A model generated the notes under the pieces. The model was not told the DNA's origin, made no database searches, and was given only the letters and a program-made list of their open reading frames with translations. 64,000 nucleotides of DNA, from contig NZ_RCZP01000005.1 in the NCBI RefSeq assembly GCF_006438825.1, forward strand, positions 62,001 to 126,000, in the 5' to 3' direction. The DNA comes from Muricoccus nepalensis. Its GTDB lineage: Bacteria > Pseudomonadota > Alphaproteobacteria > Acetobacterales > Acetobacteraceae. Numbering within the stretch: the first letter of the stretch is position 1; the number at the start of each line of letters is the position of its first letter. Position numbers and translations under genes: made by a program. Shown piece after piece: positions 35,283 through 51,949 of this stretch.

Positions 35283-35963
35283 TCAGGCCGCGGCCACGGC
35301 GGGGCCGGCGGGGCCGGCCTGCGCCGCGCCGGCGGCGGCGAGCGAGGGCACGGGCTGCGAGGCGTGGGCCGCCAGCGCCCGCGAGAGGAGGCCCGCAACC
35401 GTCCGCGCGTCGGGGAGCGAGCGCAGCATCGGCTCGGGCCGCGCGAAGCACCAGGGGCGCGCGTGCGGCCAGAGGGCGACCCAGGACATGCGGTGCGGCG
35501 GCAGGACGGCGAGCACCACGTCGCCCATGCCGTCCGGCTGGATGCGGGCGGCCGCGCTGGCCACGACGCCGAAGGGGACGTTCAGCGTCATGGGCAGGGC
35601 GATGCCGACCCGCATGACCAGGCGGCGGTCGGTCAGGGTGTAGAGGGTGCTGCGCGCGGAGAGCACCGCGACGGCCGCGAGGATGGCGAGCGGCACGGCG
35701 CCGAGCAGGAGCGTCATGGCGACGCCGCCGGCGACGGAGAGGCCATCCGCGCCCTCCGAGATCATGGCGCCGGCGCGGAAGACCGCGAGGGCCGCGAAGT
35801 AGGCGGCGATTCCGCGGAGGTGGAAGGCGCGTCGGGCCAGGAGGCGCCACTCGGGCGCGCCCTGCCAGAGGATGACCTCGCCCGTCGGCAGCGCCTCGGG
35901 AAGGCCGGGAATGGGCTCGCCCTCGTGCTCGCGCACGTCGGGCCGGATGGCGGCGGGCCTCAC
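35283..35963 (-). CDS. puhB: Reaction centre assembly protein PuhB
   Basis: PuhB is a membrane protein needed for reaction-centre assembly in Rhodobacter. The 226-residue product has GLPEALPTGEVILWQGAPEW near the start, about three transmembrane segments, and the PH-like segment TLYTLTDRRLVMRVGIALPMTLNVP. GTG at 35963 was chosen because it shares GTGA with the puhA stop, the same coupling used by nearly every gene here; GTG at 35936 (217 aa) is an alternative. The C-terminal 25 or so residues are Ala-rich. Confidence 0.92.
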   Translation of the reverse strand: MRPAAIRPDVREHEGEPIPGLPEALPTGEVILWQGAPEWRLLARRAFHLRGIAAYFAALAVFRAGAMISEGADGLSVAGGVAMTLLLGAVPLAILAAVAVLSARSTLYTLTDRRLVMRVGIALPMTLNVPFGVVASAAARIQPDGMGDVVLAVLPPHRMSWVALWPHARPWCFARPEPMLRSLPDARTVAGLLSRALAAHASQPVPSLAAAGAAQAGPAGPAVAAA

Positions 35964-36862
35964 AGCACGGGCCCGAAGCGGCCGGGGGTGGCGTAGATGT
36001 GGCCGCCCGCGAAGTAGCCGGAAATGCGGTCCTCCTCGCGCAGCGTGATCACGTCGGGGTTGGCGATGCCCGGCGCCGCGGCGAGGTGGTGGGAGAGGAC
36101 GGACTTGATGCGGATGCGGCGGCGCTCGGGGTCGATGCGGACGAGCTGCATCGGGACCAGCACGCGGCGGGAGCCGGTGGTGAGCGCGTCGTCGATCGGC
36201 ACGGTCGCCGGCGTCGCCCTCTGGCCGCCGGCCTCGGGGGCCACGGGCATGGTCGGCACGAGCTCGGCGCGGTCGGCCTCGGGCGGCACGACGGGCCAGT
36301 CGCGGGGCGCAGCGACGGTGACCTCGAGGTAGCGCACGAAGGTCTCGGAGCGGTCGACCCAGGCCTCGTTCACCACGCCGGAGAGGATGCCGTCGGCGGT
36401 GACGACCTCCATGCCGCGGGGGTCCGGGTCCTCGGGCGCGAGGTAGTAGCCGGGGGCGGCGCGGAGGGGGACGATCTTGGGCAGCATCTCGTCGAAGGTG
36501 AGGTCCGGCTCGTCGGCGCGCTGGGCGTAGGAGGCGGGGCCGACGCCGTCGCGCATGGGGTCGCCGAGCGGCTCCATGGGAGCGCCGGGCCAGCGGGCGG
36601 CCGGCTCCATGATGCCCGTCAAATCGCGCTCGGCGGCGCGCGCGAACTCGGGCCCGACATGCGGCAGCACGAAGACCTTGGGGCTGGGGATGGATGGCCA
36701 GCCCTGGACCTTCACGCCCGGGCTGCGGTCGGAGACGAGCGGGTAGCCGTCCCGTTTGTCCTCGCGGCGAAGCCAGATGACGAGGCCCGCGAAGAAGGCG
36801 AAGAAGGCGTAGAGCGCCAGCTCCGCGACGTCGAAGGTGCTGGTGAAACCGGCCGTGGGCAT
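35960..36862 (-). CDS. puhA: Photosynthetic reaction centre H subunit, with a central insertion
   Basis: PuhA caps the cytoplasmic face of the reaction centre and helps deliver protons to the QB quinone. The 300-residue protein has an N-terminal transmembrane helix (about 14-31, ELALYAFFAFFAGLVIWLRR), a DGYPLVSDRSP loop, and the cytoplasmic beta domain with VNEAWVDRSETFVRYLEV, RVLVPMQLVRI and the classic end YFAGGHIYATPGRFGPVL. Typical H subunits are about 255-260 residues. The excess is mainly a Pro/Ala-rich insertion at about 184-231, just before RVLVPMQ. Start ATG 36862 follows GAAAGGA. Confidence 0.96.
   Translation of the reverse strand: MPTAGFTSTFDVAELALYAFFAFFAGLVIWLRREDKRDGYPLVSDRSPGVKVQGWPSIPSPKVFVLPHVGPEFARAAERDLTGIMEPAARWPGAPMEPLGDPMRDGVGPASYAQRADEPDLTFDEMLPKIVPLRAAPGYYLAPEDPDPRGMEVVTADGILSGVVNEAWVDRSETFVRYLEVTVAAPRDWPVVPPEADRAELVPTMPVAPEAGGQRATPATVPIDDALTTGSRRVLVPMQLVRIDPERRRIRIKSVLSHHLAAAPGIANPDVITLREEDRISGYFAGGHIYATPGRFGPVL
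36170..36313 (-). other. Pro/Ala-rich insertion in PuhA (residues ~184-231)
   Basis: Between YLEVTV and RVLVPMQ, where known H subunits have only a short turn by my recollection, this protein has about 48 residues including PRDWPVVPPEADRAELVPTM and ATPATVPIDDALTTGS. It is low in aromatic residues apart from one Trp, rich in Pro, Ala and acidic residues, and probably flexible. The reading frame is intact. Confidence 0.6.
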
Positions 36863-36873
36863 GGGGTTTCCTT

Positions 36874-38334
36874 TCAGGCCCGGCGGGACGCGACGGCGCC
36901 CAGCTCTGTCGTGGTGGCCGCGCGCCGGACGGCGCCCAGCTCTGTCTGACCGGCCGCGCGACGGACGGCGCGCGGCGCGTGCTGCGCGAGCGGGCCGAGG
37001 GCGGCAAGGGTGGCGAAGAGAAGCGCGATCTCGAGGAGGTAGACCGCGCCGTAGGGGGTGGCGGCGCCCGTGAGCGCCTCGCCGAGGCGGCCGTCGGTGG
37101 CCGGGCGCATCAGCAGGTCGCGCAGGAGGCCGCCGAGGGCGATGGCGGTGCCGGCGGCGGTGGCCTGCGCCGCGCCCCAGGCGCCGAGCGCGAGCCCGAC
37201 CTGCCCGCTCGGCGCGAGCTGCATGCAGGCGGTGAGGGTCGCGTGGGCGAAGAGGCCGGCGCCGAGGCCGATGAGGGCGACGCCCGCCGCGAAGACGGCG
37301 GCCGAGGCCGCGGGAGCGGCGGCGATGACGGCGGTGAAGGCGACGATGCCCGCGAGCAGCCCGGCGGCGGCCACGCGGTGCGCCTCCACCCCGCGCCCCA
37401 TGCCGCGCGCGGCGAGGACGAAGCCCGCGATGCCGGCGCCGGCGACGAGCGCCGTCAGCAGCGTGGTGGAGGAGACCGACAGGCCGAGGATCTCGCCGCC
37501 ATAGGGCTCGAGCAGGATGTCCTGCATCGAGAAGGCGGCGGTGCCGAGGCCGGTCGCGACCAGGCGGCGCGTCCAGGGGCCCTGGGTGCGGAGCGCGCGC
37601 CAGCTCTCGCGGAAGCCCGGCGTGTCGCCGCGCCGGCCGCCGGTGATGCGCGCCTCCTGCCGCCAGAGAGCGATGCAATTGAGCACCATGGTGGCGAGGG
37701 CCGTGCCCTGGATGACCTGGATGAGGCGGATCTGGGAGAAGTCCCGCAGCGCCGCGCCGAAGCCGAGGGCGGCGCCGACCATGCCCAGCATGAGCATAAC
37801 CGAGAGCAGCGCGACCACGCGCGGGAGGGCGCGGGGCGGCGCGAGGTCGGCGGCGAGCGCAAGGCCGACCGTCTGCACGGTGTGAAGGCCCGCGCCCACC
37901 ATCAGGAAGGCGGCCGCCGCGGCGACGTGGCCGATCCAGGCGGGCCCGTCCGTGTCGCCGGAAAGAAGGATCAGGGCGAAGGGCATGATGGAGAGGCCGC
38001 CGAACTGCAGCAGCGTGCCCATCCAGAGGTAGGGGACGCGGCGCCAGCCGAGCGCCGAGCGGTAGTTGTCCGAGCGGAAGCCGATGAGGGCGCGGAGCGG
38101 GGCGAAGACGAGCGGCAGCGCGACCATGGCGGCGACGAGGCCGGCGGCGACGCCCATCTCGACGATCATCACCCGGTTCAGCGTGCCGATCATCAGCACG
38201 GCCGACATGCCGACCGTGACCTGGAAGAGCGACAGCCGCAGCAGGCGCCCGAGCGGGAGCTCGTCGGTCGCGGCGTCGGCAAAGGGCAGCAGCCCAGGGC
38301 CGAGGCGCGTCCAGGCCTGCGCCAGGCGGCTCAC
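36874..38334 (-). CDS. lhaA: LhaA, light-harvesting 1 assembly factor (PucC/BCH2 family)
   Basis: LhaA is a major-facilitator-like membrane protein thought to deliver bacteriochlorophyll to LH1 or help its assembly. The 486-residue protein has about 12 hydrophobic helices and PucC-family motifs: LSLFQVTVGMSAVLMIGTLN, LRALIGFRSDNYRSALGWRR and FSMQDILLEPYGGEILGLS. Start GTG 38334 shares GTGA with the bchM stop. The last 25 residues carry a 12-residue tandem repeat. A second PucC-family gene lies between bchG and bchP. Confidence 0.93.
   Translation of the reverse strand: MSRLAQAWTRLGPGLLPFADAATDELPLGRLLRLSLFQVTVGMSAVLMIGTLNRVMIVEMGVAAGLVAAMVALPLVFAPLRALIGFRSDNYRSALGWRRVPYLWMGTLLQFGGLSIMPFALILLSGDTDGPAWIGHVAAAAAFLMVGAGLHTVQTVGLALAADLAPPRALPRVVALLSVMLMLGMVGAALGFGAALRDFSQIRLIQVIQGTALATMVLNCIALWRQEARITGGRRGDTPGFRESWRALRTQGPWTRRLVATGLGTAAFSMQDILLEPYGGEILGLSVSSTTLLTALVAGAGIAGFVLAARGMGRGVEAHRVAAAGLLAGIVAFTAVIAAAPAASAAVFAAGVALIGLGAGLFAHATLTACMQLAPSGQVGLALGAWGAAQATAAGTAIALGGLLRDLLMRPATDGRLGEALTGAATPYGAVYLLEIALLFATLAALGPLAQHAPRAVRRAAGQTELGAVRRAATTTELGAVASRRA
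36895..36966 (-). repeat. 36-bp tandem duplication at the 3' end of lhaA
   Basis: Two adjacent 36-nt units (36895-36930 and 36931-36966) both begin GGCGCCCAGCTCTGTC on the plus strand and match over most of their length. In the protein they give TELGAVRRAA followed by TTTELGAVASRRA, in frame, just before the stop. Confidence 0.85.
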
Positions 38335-39028
38335 CGGCGAAGCTCCATGGCCTGCGAGATGTAGAAGCCCGTGCTGATGCGGTGGCCGGCGCCGGGCTGC
38401 CAACCGCGGAGGGCGGGCTCGGCCGCGATGCGGCGGCGGAGAACCGCTTCGCGCACGGGCTCGACCGCCGGGGCGCGGTCGGCGCGCGGGAAGAGGCGGC
38501 CGGCGGCGTGCATGAGGGCGAGCGCCGGGTTCCAGGGCGCGAAGGTGAAGACGATGGAGCGCGAGGTGCGCGGGGCGAAGGCCGCGAGCGCGCGCGCGAC
38601 GTCGTCGGCGCGGTAGTGGATGAGGCTGTCCATGGCGACGACGTGGTCGAAGTCACCGAGGTCGGCGGAAAGCATGTCGCCGACGTGGAAGGTCACCCGC
38701 TCCGCGCCCGGCAGGCCGGCGGCGCGCTCCCGCGCGAGGCCGACGAGGGTGGGGGAGAGGTCGGTCGCGACCACGGTGCCGCCCCGGGCCGCGGCCTCGA
38801 GGGCGAGCGCCCCGGTGCCGCAGCCGGCGTCGAGGATCCGGGCGCCGCGGAGGTCGTCGGGCAGGAAGGAGAGGAGCGTCGCCCGCATCGCGTCGCGGCC
38901 GGCGCGGACGGTGGCGCGGATGCGGCCGACGGGCGCGTCCGAGGTGAGGCGCATCCAGGCCTGGACGGCCGTGCGGTCGAAATAGGTCTCGAGCTCGCCG
39001 CGGCGGCGGCTGTAGGTCGTGTCGCTCA

Positions 39029-39029
<1 letters not shown>
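38331..39029 (-). CDS. bchM: Magnesium protoporphyrin IX methyltransferase
   Basis: BchM methylates the ring C propionate of Mg-protoporphyrin with SAM. The 232-residue protein has the class I SAM motif GARILDAGCGTGALALEAAA (about 61-80), the family's RGELETYFDRTAVQAWMRLT N-terminus, DHVVAMDSLIHY, FTFAPWNPAL, and GFYISQAMELRR at the C-terminus. Start overlaps the bchL stop by one base (TGATG), and its end overlaps lhaA by 4 nt. Confidence 0.95.
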
Positions 39030-43534
<4,505 letters not shown>

Positions 43535-43563
<29 letters not shown>

Positions 43564-45100
43564 AGAGCGCCTCCACCGTGATGTTGGACAGGCCGCGCTC
43601 GCGGGCGAAGGCCTCGGTGTTGCGCCGGGCCTTGCCGCGAACGAAGAAGGGGATGCGCTGCAGCTCGCGCTCGGCGTCCGGCGCCCAGGCCACCGCGTCG
43701 GTCGCGGCGGCGGCGGTTGCGAGGGCGGCCGGTGCCGGCGCGGGCGCGGCGGCGGCCGCGTGGCCGAGATGCGAGGGGGCGGTGTCGTTGAACTCGAAGT
43801 CGTCGCGGAACATCGCGACGAGGTGCTCCTCGAGGCCCATCATCAGCGGGTGGACCCAGGTGTCGAAGAGGACGTTCGCGCCCTCGAAGCCCATCTGGGG
43901 GGAGAAGCGGGCGGGGAAATCCTGGACGTGGACGGGCGCCGAGATGACGGCGCAGGGGATGCCGTGCTTCTTCGCGACGTGGCGCTCCATCTGGGTGCCG
44001 AGGACCAGCTCGGGGCGGAGCTCGGCGACCTTCTCCTCGACCTCGAGGTAGTCGTCCGTCACCAGCGCCGCGCAGCCGAGGCGGGCGGCGGCGTCGCGGA
44101 TGTCGCGGGCGAACTCGCGGGAATAGGTGCCGAGGAGGACGACCTCGAGGCCGAGCTCCTCCGTCGCGACGCGGGCGGCGGCGATGGCGTGGGTCGCGTC
44201 GCCGAAGATGAAGACGCGCTTGCCCGTGAGATAGGTCGAGTCGACCGAGCGCGAGTACCAGGGGAGGCGCGAGGTCTCCTCGCCGAGCAGCGGCGCGGCG
44301 TCGAGGCCGGCGAGGGCCGCGACCTCGGCGATGAAGTCGCGCGTGGCGCCGACGCCGATGGGCACGGTCTTCGTCGCGGGCTGGGCGAAGTTGCGCGCGA
44401 GCCAGGCGGCGGCGAGGCCGGCGGTCTCGGGGTAGAGGACGACGTTGAAGTCGGCCTCGCCGAGGCGGGCGAGGTCGGCGGGGGTCGCGCCCTCGGGGGC
44501 GACGACGGCGACGTCCACGCCCAGGCGGGCGAGGAGGGCGCGGACCTCGCGCAGGTCGTCGCGGTGGCGGAAGCCGAGGGCCGTCGGGCCGAGGATGTTG
44601 CAGCGGGGCGCCCTTCCCGGCGCGCGCGGGGCGCGGGCGGTGCCGGGCGGCGGGACGCTGGGGCCGGCCATGGCGCGGACGAGCTGGTAGAAGGTCTCCG
44701 CCGCGCCCCAGTTCTCCTTCTTCTGGTAGGAGGGGAGCTCCACGGCGACGACCGGGATCGGTAGGCCGAGCGCGCGGGCGAGGCCGCCGGGGTCGTCCTG
44801 GATGAGCTCGGCGGTGCAGGAGGCGCCCACGAGGAGGGCCTCGGGCCGGAAGCGCTCCACGGCCTCGCGCGCCGCGGTCTTGAACAGCTCCGCGGTGTCG
44901 CCGCCGAGGTCGCGGGCCTGGAAGGTGGTGTAGGTCACGGGCGGGCGGCGGTCGCGCCGCTCGATCATCGTGAAGAGGAGGTCCGCGTAGGTGTCGCCCT
45001 GCGGCGCGTGCAGGACGTAGTGCAGGCCCTGCATGGCCGTCGCGACCCGCATGGCGCCGACATGGGGCGGTCCCTCGTAGGTCCAGACGGCGAGCTTCAT
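43535..45100 (-). CDS. bchB: Dark protochlorophyllide reductase subunit B
   Basis: BchB pairs with BchN as the NifDK-like catalytic half of DPOR, which reduces ring D of protochlorophyllide without light. The 521-residue protein begins [20 protein letters not shown]. It has Asp at residue 36, the expected unusual fourth ligand of the DPOR [4Fe-4S] cluster. Also present are [32 protein letters not shown] and the C-terminal [20 protein letters not shown]. An Ala/Pro-rich linker (about 430-455) precedes the C-terminal domain. It starts 2 nt after bchN. Confidence 0.97.
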
Positions 45101-45102
45101 CG

Positions 45103-48235
<3,133 letters not shown>

Positions 48236-48307
48236 CGGCCTCGGGGCATTGAGACCTGCCGCGTGAAGACCGTATGGGAGCGTCCGAATTGAGGGAATTC
48301 TGCTCAC

Positions 48308-49723
48308 GTGAAGCTGTTCAAGACAGCGAGGAAGTCACTGGGAGGGCTCGACGCGAAGGCGATCGGATCTCTCCTCGCGGCTGCCGCTGACATCACTCTC
48401 ATCCTCGACGAGAACGGCGTGGTCCGGGACATGGCCATTGGCAACGACGCCCTCGCCGAGGACCTCGGCGACGTGAGCGGCTGGGTCGGCCAGCCCTGGA
48501 TCGACAGCGTCATGCTCGACAGCCGGCCGAAGGTGGAGGCGCTGCTGCAGGACGCGAGCCTCGGCGAGGCGACGCGCTGGCGCCATGTGAACCACCCGAT
48601 CGGGCCGCAGGGGTCCGTCTCCGTTCTCTACAGCACCGTCATGCTCGACGCGGAGGGACGGATCGCGGCGATCGGCCGCGACCAGCGACTCGTCTCCTCC
48701 CTCCACCAGCGCCTGATCGACACGCAGCACTCGATGGAGCGCGAGTACGCGCGGCTGCGCCATGCCGAGGCGCGCTACCGCGTCCTGTTCAGCCTTTCCG
48801 CCGAGGCGGTGGTGGTGATTGACGCGAACGGGCACGAGGTGATCGAGGCGAATCCGGCGGCGGAGCGGCTCTGCGGCGGCAAGTCGCTCGGCGGCCACTC
48901 GCTGCTCGAGGTCTTCGAGCGCGGCGACGCGGGCGACGTCGGCTCGATGCTGGCGGAGGTCCGCTTCGCGGGGCGCCCGAGCCAGGGCGAGGCGCGGCTC
49001 GCCGCGGGCGGCGCGGCGGTCACGGTCTCCGCCTCGCCCTTCCGCCAGGACAAGGCGTCGCTGCTTCTTGTGCGGCTGGTGCCGCGGCAGGACGGGCCGG
49101 GCACGGCGAGCCTGCCGGCCGCGCGCGCGGGGCTGCTGCGCTTCGCCGAATCGGCGCCGGACGCGATGGTCGTCACCGCGCAGGACGGGCGCATCCTCTC
49201 GGCCAACACGGCCTTCCTCGACCTCGCGCAGCTCGATGCCGAGGAGCAGGCGGTGGGCGAGCCGCTGGAGCGCTGGCTCGGCCGGCCGGGACTCGAGTTC
49301 GAGGTGCTGGTCGCGACGCTGCGCACGCGCGGCGCCGTCCGCCTCTTCGCGACGACGCTGCAGGGCGAGCACGGCACGGGCGTGGAGGTGGAGGTCTCCG
49401 CCGTGCCGCTCGCCGAGGGAAGCGCGCTCGGCTACGGCTTCGCCATCCGCGACATCGGGCCGCGGCTGACGCCCAAGCCCGCCGAGGGCCCTCCCCTGCC
49501 CCGACCCGTGGAGCAGCTCACCGAGCTCGTCGGGCGCGTGCCGCTGAAGGAGCTGGTGCGCGAGACGACCGACGTGATCGAGCGCCTGGCGATCGAGGCG
49601 GCGCTGCAGCTGACCGACGACAACCGCGCCGCGGCGGCCGAGATGCTCGGCCTGTCGCGGCAGAGCCTTTACGTCAAGCTGCGGCGCTATGGCCTTGGCG
49701 GCGACGGCGTGGGCGAGGACTGA
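48308..49723 (+). CDS. ppsR: Transcriptional repressor PpsR/CrtJ
   Basis: PpsR/CrtJ represses photosynthesis genes by binding TGT-N12-ACA. The 471-residue protein has an N-terminal PAS-like domain (about 20-125), a long helix (about 128-158), PAS1 (about 158-265) and PAS2 (about 285-390). A Fis-type HTH (NRAAAAEMLGLSRQSLYVKL, about 435-460) closes it. It has one Cys only (Cys189 in PAS1); the HTH has none. Rhodobacter PpsR/CrtJ rely on two cysteines, one in the HTH. GTG 48308 is weakly supported by its ribosome site. bchG starts 3 nt after its end. Confidence 0.93.
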   Translation: MKLFKTARKSLGGLDAKAIGSLLAAAADITLILDENGVVRDMAIGNDALAEDLGDVSGWVGQPWIDSVMLDSRPKVEALLQDASLGEATRWRHVNHPIGPQGSVSVLYSTVMLDAEGRIAAIGRDQRLVSSLHQRLIDTQHSMEREYARLRHAEARYRVLFSLSAEAVVVIDANGHEVIEANPAAERLCGGKSLGGHSLLEVFERGDAGDVGSMLAEVRFAGRPSQGEARLAAGGAAVTVSASPFRQDKASLLLVRLVPRQDGPGTASLPAARAGLLRFAESAPDAMVVTAQDGRILSANTAFLDLAQLDAEEQAVGEPLERWLGRPGLEFEVLVATLRTRGAVRLFATTLQGEHGTGVEVEVSAVPLAEGSALGYGFAIRDIGPRLTPKPAEGPPLPRPVEQLTELVGRVPLKELVRETTDVIERLAIEAALQLTDDNRAAAAEMLGLSRQSLYVKLRRYGLGGDGVGED

Positions 49724-49726
49724 CCG

Positions 49727-50638
49727 ATGGGCGACGCGCTCCTCACCCTTCCCTCGCCCCGGCGGCTGCCGGAGGCCTCGGCGGTGCTGGAGCTGCTGAA
49801 GCCCCTCACCTGGTTCCCGCCCGTCTTCGCCTTCGGCTGCGGGATCGTGTCCTCCGGCGCGCCGCTCGCGGATCGCTGGCCGGTGGCGCTGCTCGGGCTG
49901 CTGCTGGCCGGGCCGCTCGTCTGCGCGATGAGCCAAGCGGTGAACGACTGGTTCGACCGCCACGTGGACGCCGTGAACGAGCCGACGCGGCCGATTCCCT
50001 CGGGCCGGATGCCCGGGCGCTGGGGCCTCTGGGTCGCCCTCGCCTGGACGGTGCTCTCGCTGCTCGTGGCCGCGGCCCTCGGTCCCTGGGGCTTCGCGGC
50101 GGGGCTGGTGGGGATCGGGCTCGCCTGGGCCTACAGCGCGCCGCCGCTGCGGCTGAAGCGGAACGGGTGGTGGGGGAACCTCGCCTGCGCCGCCTGCTAC
50201 GAGGGGCTGCCCTGGGTGACGGCGGCGGCGGTGCTGCGGGACGCGGCGCCGGCGACGGCGACCCTGGTGATCGCCGGGCTCTACAGCCTCGGCGCCCACG
50301 GCATCATGACGCTGAACGACTTCAAGTCGATCGAGGGCGACCGGCGCTTCGGCATCGGCACCCTGCCCGTCCGCCTCGGACCCGCCAGGGCTGGGCTCGT
50401 CGCCTGCCTGTTCATGGCGGCGCCGCAGATGGTGGTGGCGGGGCTGCTGATGGCCTGGGGGGCCACCTGGCAGGCGGGCGCGGTCGCGCTGTTGCTGGCG
50501 GCGCAGGTTGCGCTGATGGCGCGGATGCTGCGCGACCCGCGGGGGCTGGCGCCCTGGTACAACGGCACGGGCGTTACGCTCTACGTCGCGGGGATGATGG
50601 TCGCGGCCTTCGCGCTCCGCGCGGGGGCGGGGTCGTGA
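49727..50638 (+). CDS. bchG: Bacteriochlorophyll synthase BchG
   Basis: BchG esterifies bacteriochlorophyllide a with geranylgeraniol. The 303-residue protein is a UbiA-type prenyltransferase with the substrate motif SQAVNDWFDRHVDAVNEPTR (about 69-88), GRMPGRWGLW, YSAPPLRLKRNGWWGN and the second Asp region GIMTLNDFKSIEGDRRFG. About eight transmembrane helices are present. It lies 3 nt after ppsR and overlaps the next gene by 4 nt. Confidence 0.95.
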   Translation: MGDALLTLPSPRRLPEASAVLELLKPLTWFPPVFAFGCGIVSSGAPLADRWPVALLGLLLAGPLVCAMSQAVNDWFDRHVDAVNEPTRPIPSGRMPGRWGLWVALAWTVLSLLVAAALGPWGFAAGLVGIGLAWAYSAPPLRLKRNGWWGNLACAACYEGLPWVTAAAVLRDAAPATATLVIAGLYSLGAHGIMTLNDFKSIEGDRRFGIGTLPVRLGPARAGLVACLFMAAPQMVVAGLLMAWGATWQAGAVALLLAAQVALMARMLRDPRGLAPWYNGTGVTLYVAGMMVAAFALRAGAGS

Positions 50639-51939
50639 GCGCGCCCGCGACGCTGGGCTGGCTCGGCATCCTGCGGCTCGGGCTCGTGCAGACGGCGCTC
50701 GGCGCGGTGGTCGTGCTCACCACCTCCGCGGTGAACCGGGTGATGGTGATCGAGCTGGCCCTGCCAGCGACGCTGCCGGGGCTGCTGGTGGGGCTGCACT
50801 ACGCCGTGCAGATGATGCGGCCGCGCATGGGCTTCGGCTCGGACCTCGGCGGGCGGCGGACGCCCTGGATCATCGGCGGCATGGGCCTGCTCGCGCTCGG
50901 CGGCCTCGGCGCCGCGGGGGCGACGGCGCTGATGGAGGCGAGCCTCCCCGCCGGCATCCTGGCGGCGGTGGTGGCCTTCGTGATGGTGGGGCTCGGCGTC
51001 GGTGCGGCCGGCACCTCGCTGCTGGCGCTGCTGGCGGCGCGCACGGCGCCCCGGCGGCGGCCGGCGGCGGCTTCCATCGTCTGGATCATGATGATCGCGG
51101 GCTTCGTGGTGACGACGGCGACCGCCGGGCGGCTGCTCGACCCCTATTCGCCGGAGCGCCTCGTCGCGGTCTCGGCCGGGGTCTCGGCGCTCGCCTTCCT
51201 CCTCGCGGTGGTGGCGGTGCTGGGCATGGAGCCGCGCACGGCCGCGCGGGCCGCGGCGCTGCCGGCCGCGGCGCGCCCCTCCTTCCGCGAGGCGGTGGGC
51301 GAGGTCTGGGCGGAGCCGGAGGCGCGGCGCTTCACGGTCTTCGTCTTCGTCTCGATGCTCGCCTACGCGGCGCAGGACCTCATCCTCGAGCCCTTCGCGG
51401 GCGCGGTGTTCGGGCTTTCGCTGGGCGAGACGACGCGGCTCTCCTCCGTGCAGCACGGCGGCGTGCTGGCGGGAATGGTGGTGGTGGCGCTGGTCGGCGG
51501 GCTCTTCGACGGCCCGCCCCGCGCGCTGACGGTGGGCGGCTGCCTGGCGGCGGCGGGGGGGATGGTGCTGCTGATGGCGGCGCCCTTCGCCGGCGCAGGC
51601 TTCCCGCTCGCCACCGCCTGCTTCCTGCTCGGGCTGGCCAACGGCGTCTTCGCGGCCTCGGCCATCGCCTCGATGATGCATCTCGCCGGCCGCGGGCGCG
51701 CCTCACGCGAGGGGGTGCGGCTCGGGCTCTGGGGGGCGGCCCAGGCGATCGCCTTCGGGCTCGGCGGGCTGGCGGGGACGGTGGGGGTGGATGTCGTGCG
51801 CTGGGCCACGGGCTCGGCGCCGGCCGCCTACGCGGTGGTCTTCGCGGCCGACGCCGCGATGTTCCTCGCGGCGGCGGGGCTGGCCGCGGGAATCGGGCGC
51901 GTGACGGATCGCCGCGGCCTCGCCGCGGCCCATGGTTAG
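50635..51939 (+). CDS. PucC/BCH2-family membrane protein between bchG and bchP
   Basis: A 434-residue PucC-type protein with about 12 hydrophobic helices. It has LRLGLVQTALGAVVVLTTSA and VNRVMVIELALPATLPGLLV near the start, MMRPRMGFGSDLGGRRTPWI, and AYAAQDLILEPFAGAVFGLS. It lies where Rhodobacter keeps the bch2/orf428 gene, between bchG and bchP, and is paralogous to lhaA here. It is thought to act in pigment handling; function unproven. GTG 50635 shares GTGA with the bchG stop. Confidence 0.9.
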   Translation: MSAPATLGWLGILRLGLVQTALGAVVVLTTSAVNRVMVIELALPATLPGLLVGLHYAVQMMRPRMGFGSDLGGRRTPWIIGGMGLLALGGLGAAGATALMEASLPAGILAAVVAFVMVGLGVGAAGTSLLALLAARTAPRRRPAAASIVWIMMIAGFVVTTATAGRLLDPYSPERLVAVSAGVSALAFLLAVVAVLGMEPRTAARAAALPAAARPSFREAVGEVWAEPEARRFTVFVFVSMLAYAAQDLILEPFAGAVFGLSLGETTRLSSVQHGGVLAGMVVVALVGGLFDGPPRALTVGGCLAAAGGMVLLMAAPFAGAGFPLATACFLLGLANGVFAASAIASMMHLAGRGRASREGVRLGLWGAAQAIAFGLGGLAGTVGVDVVRWATGSAPAAYAVVFAADAAMFLAAAGLAAGIGRVTDRRGLAAAHG

Positions 51940-51949
51940 GGAGGGGCGC

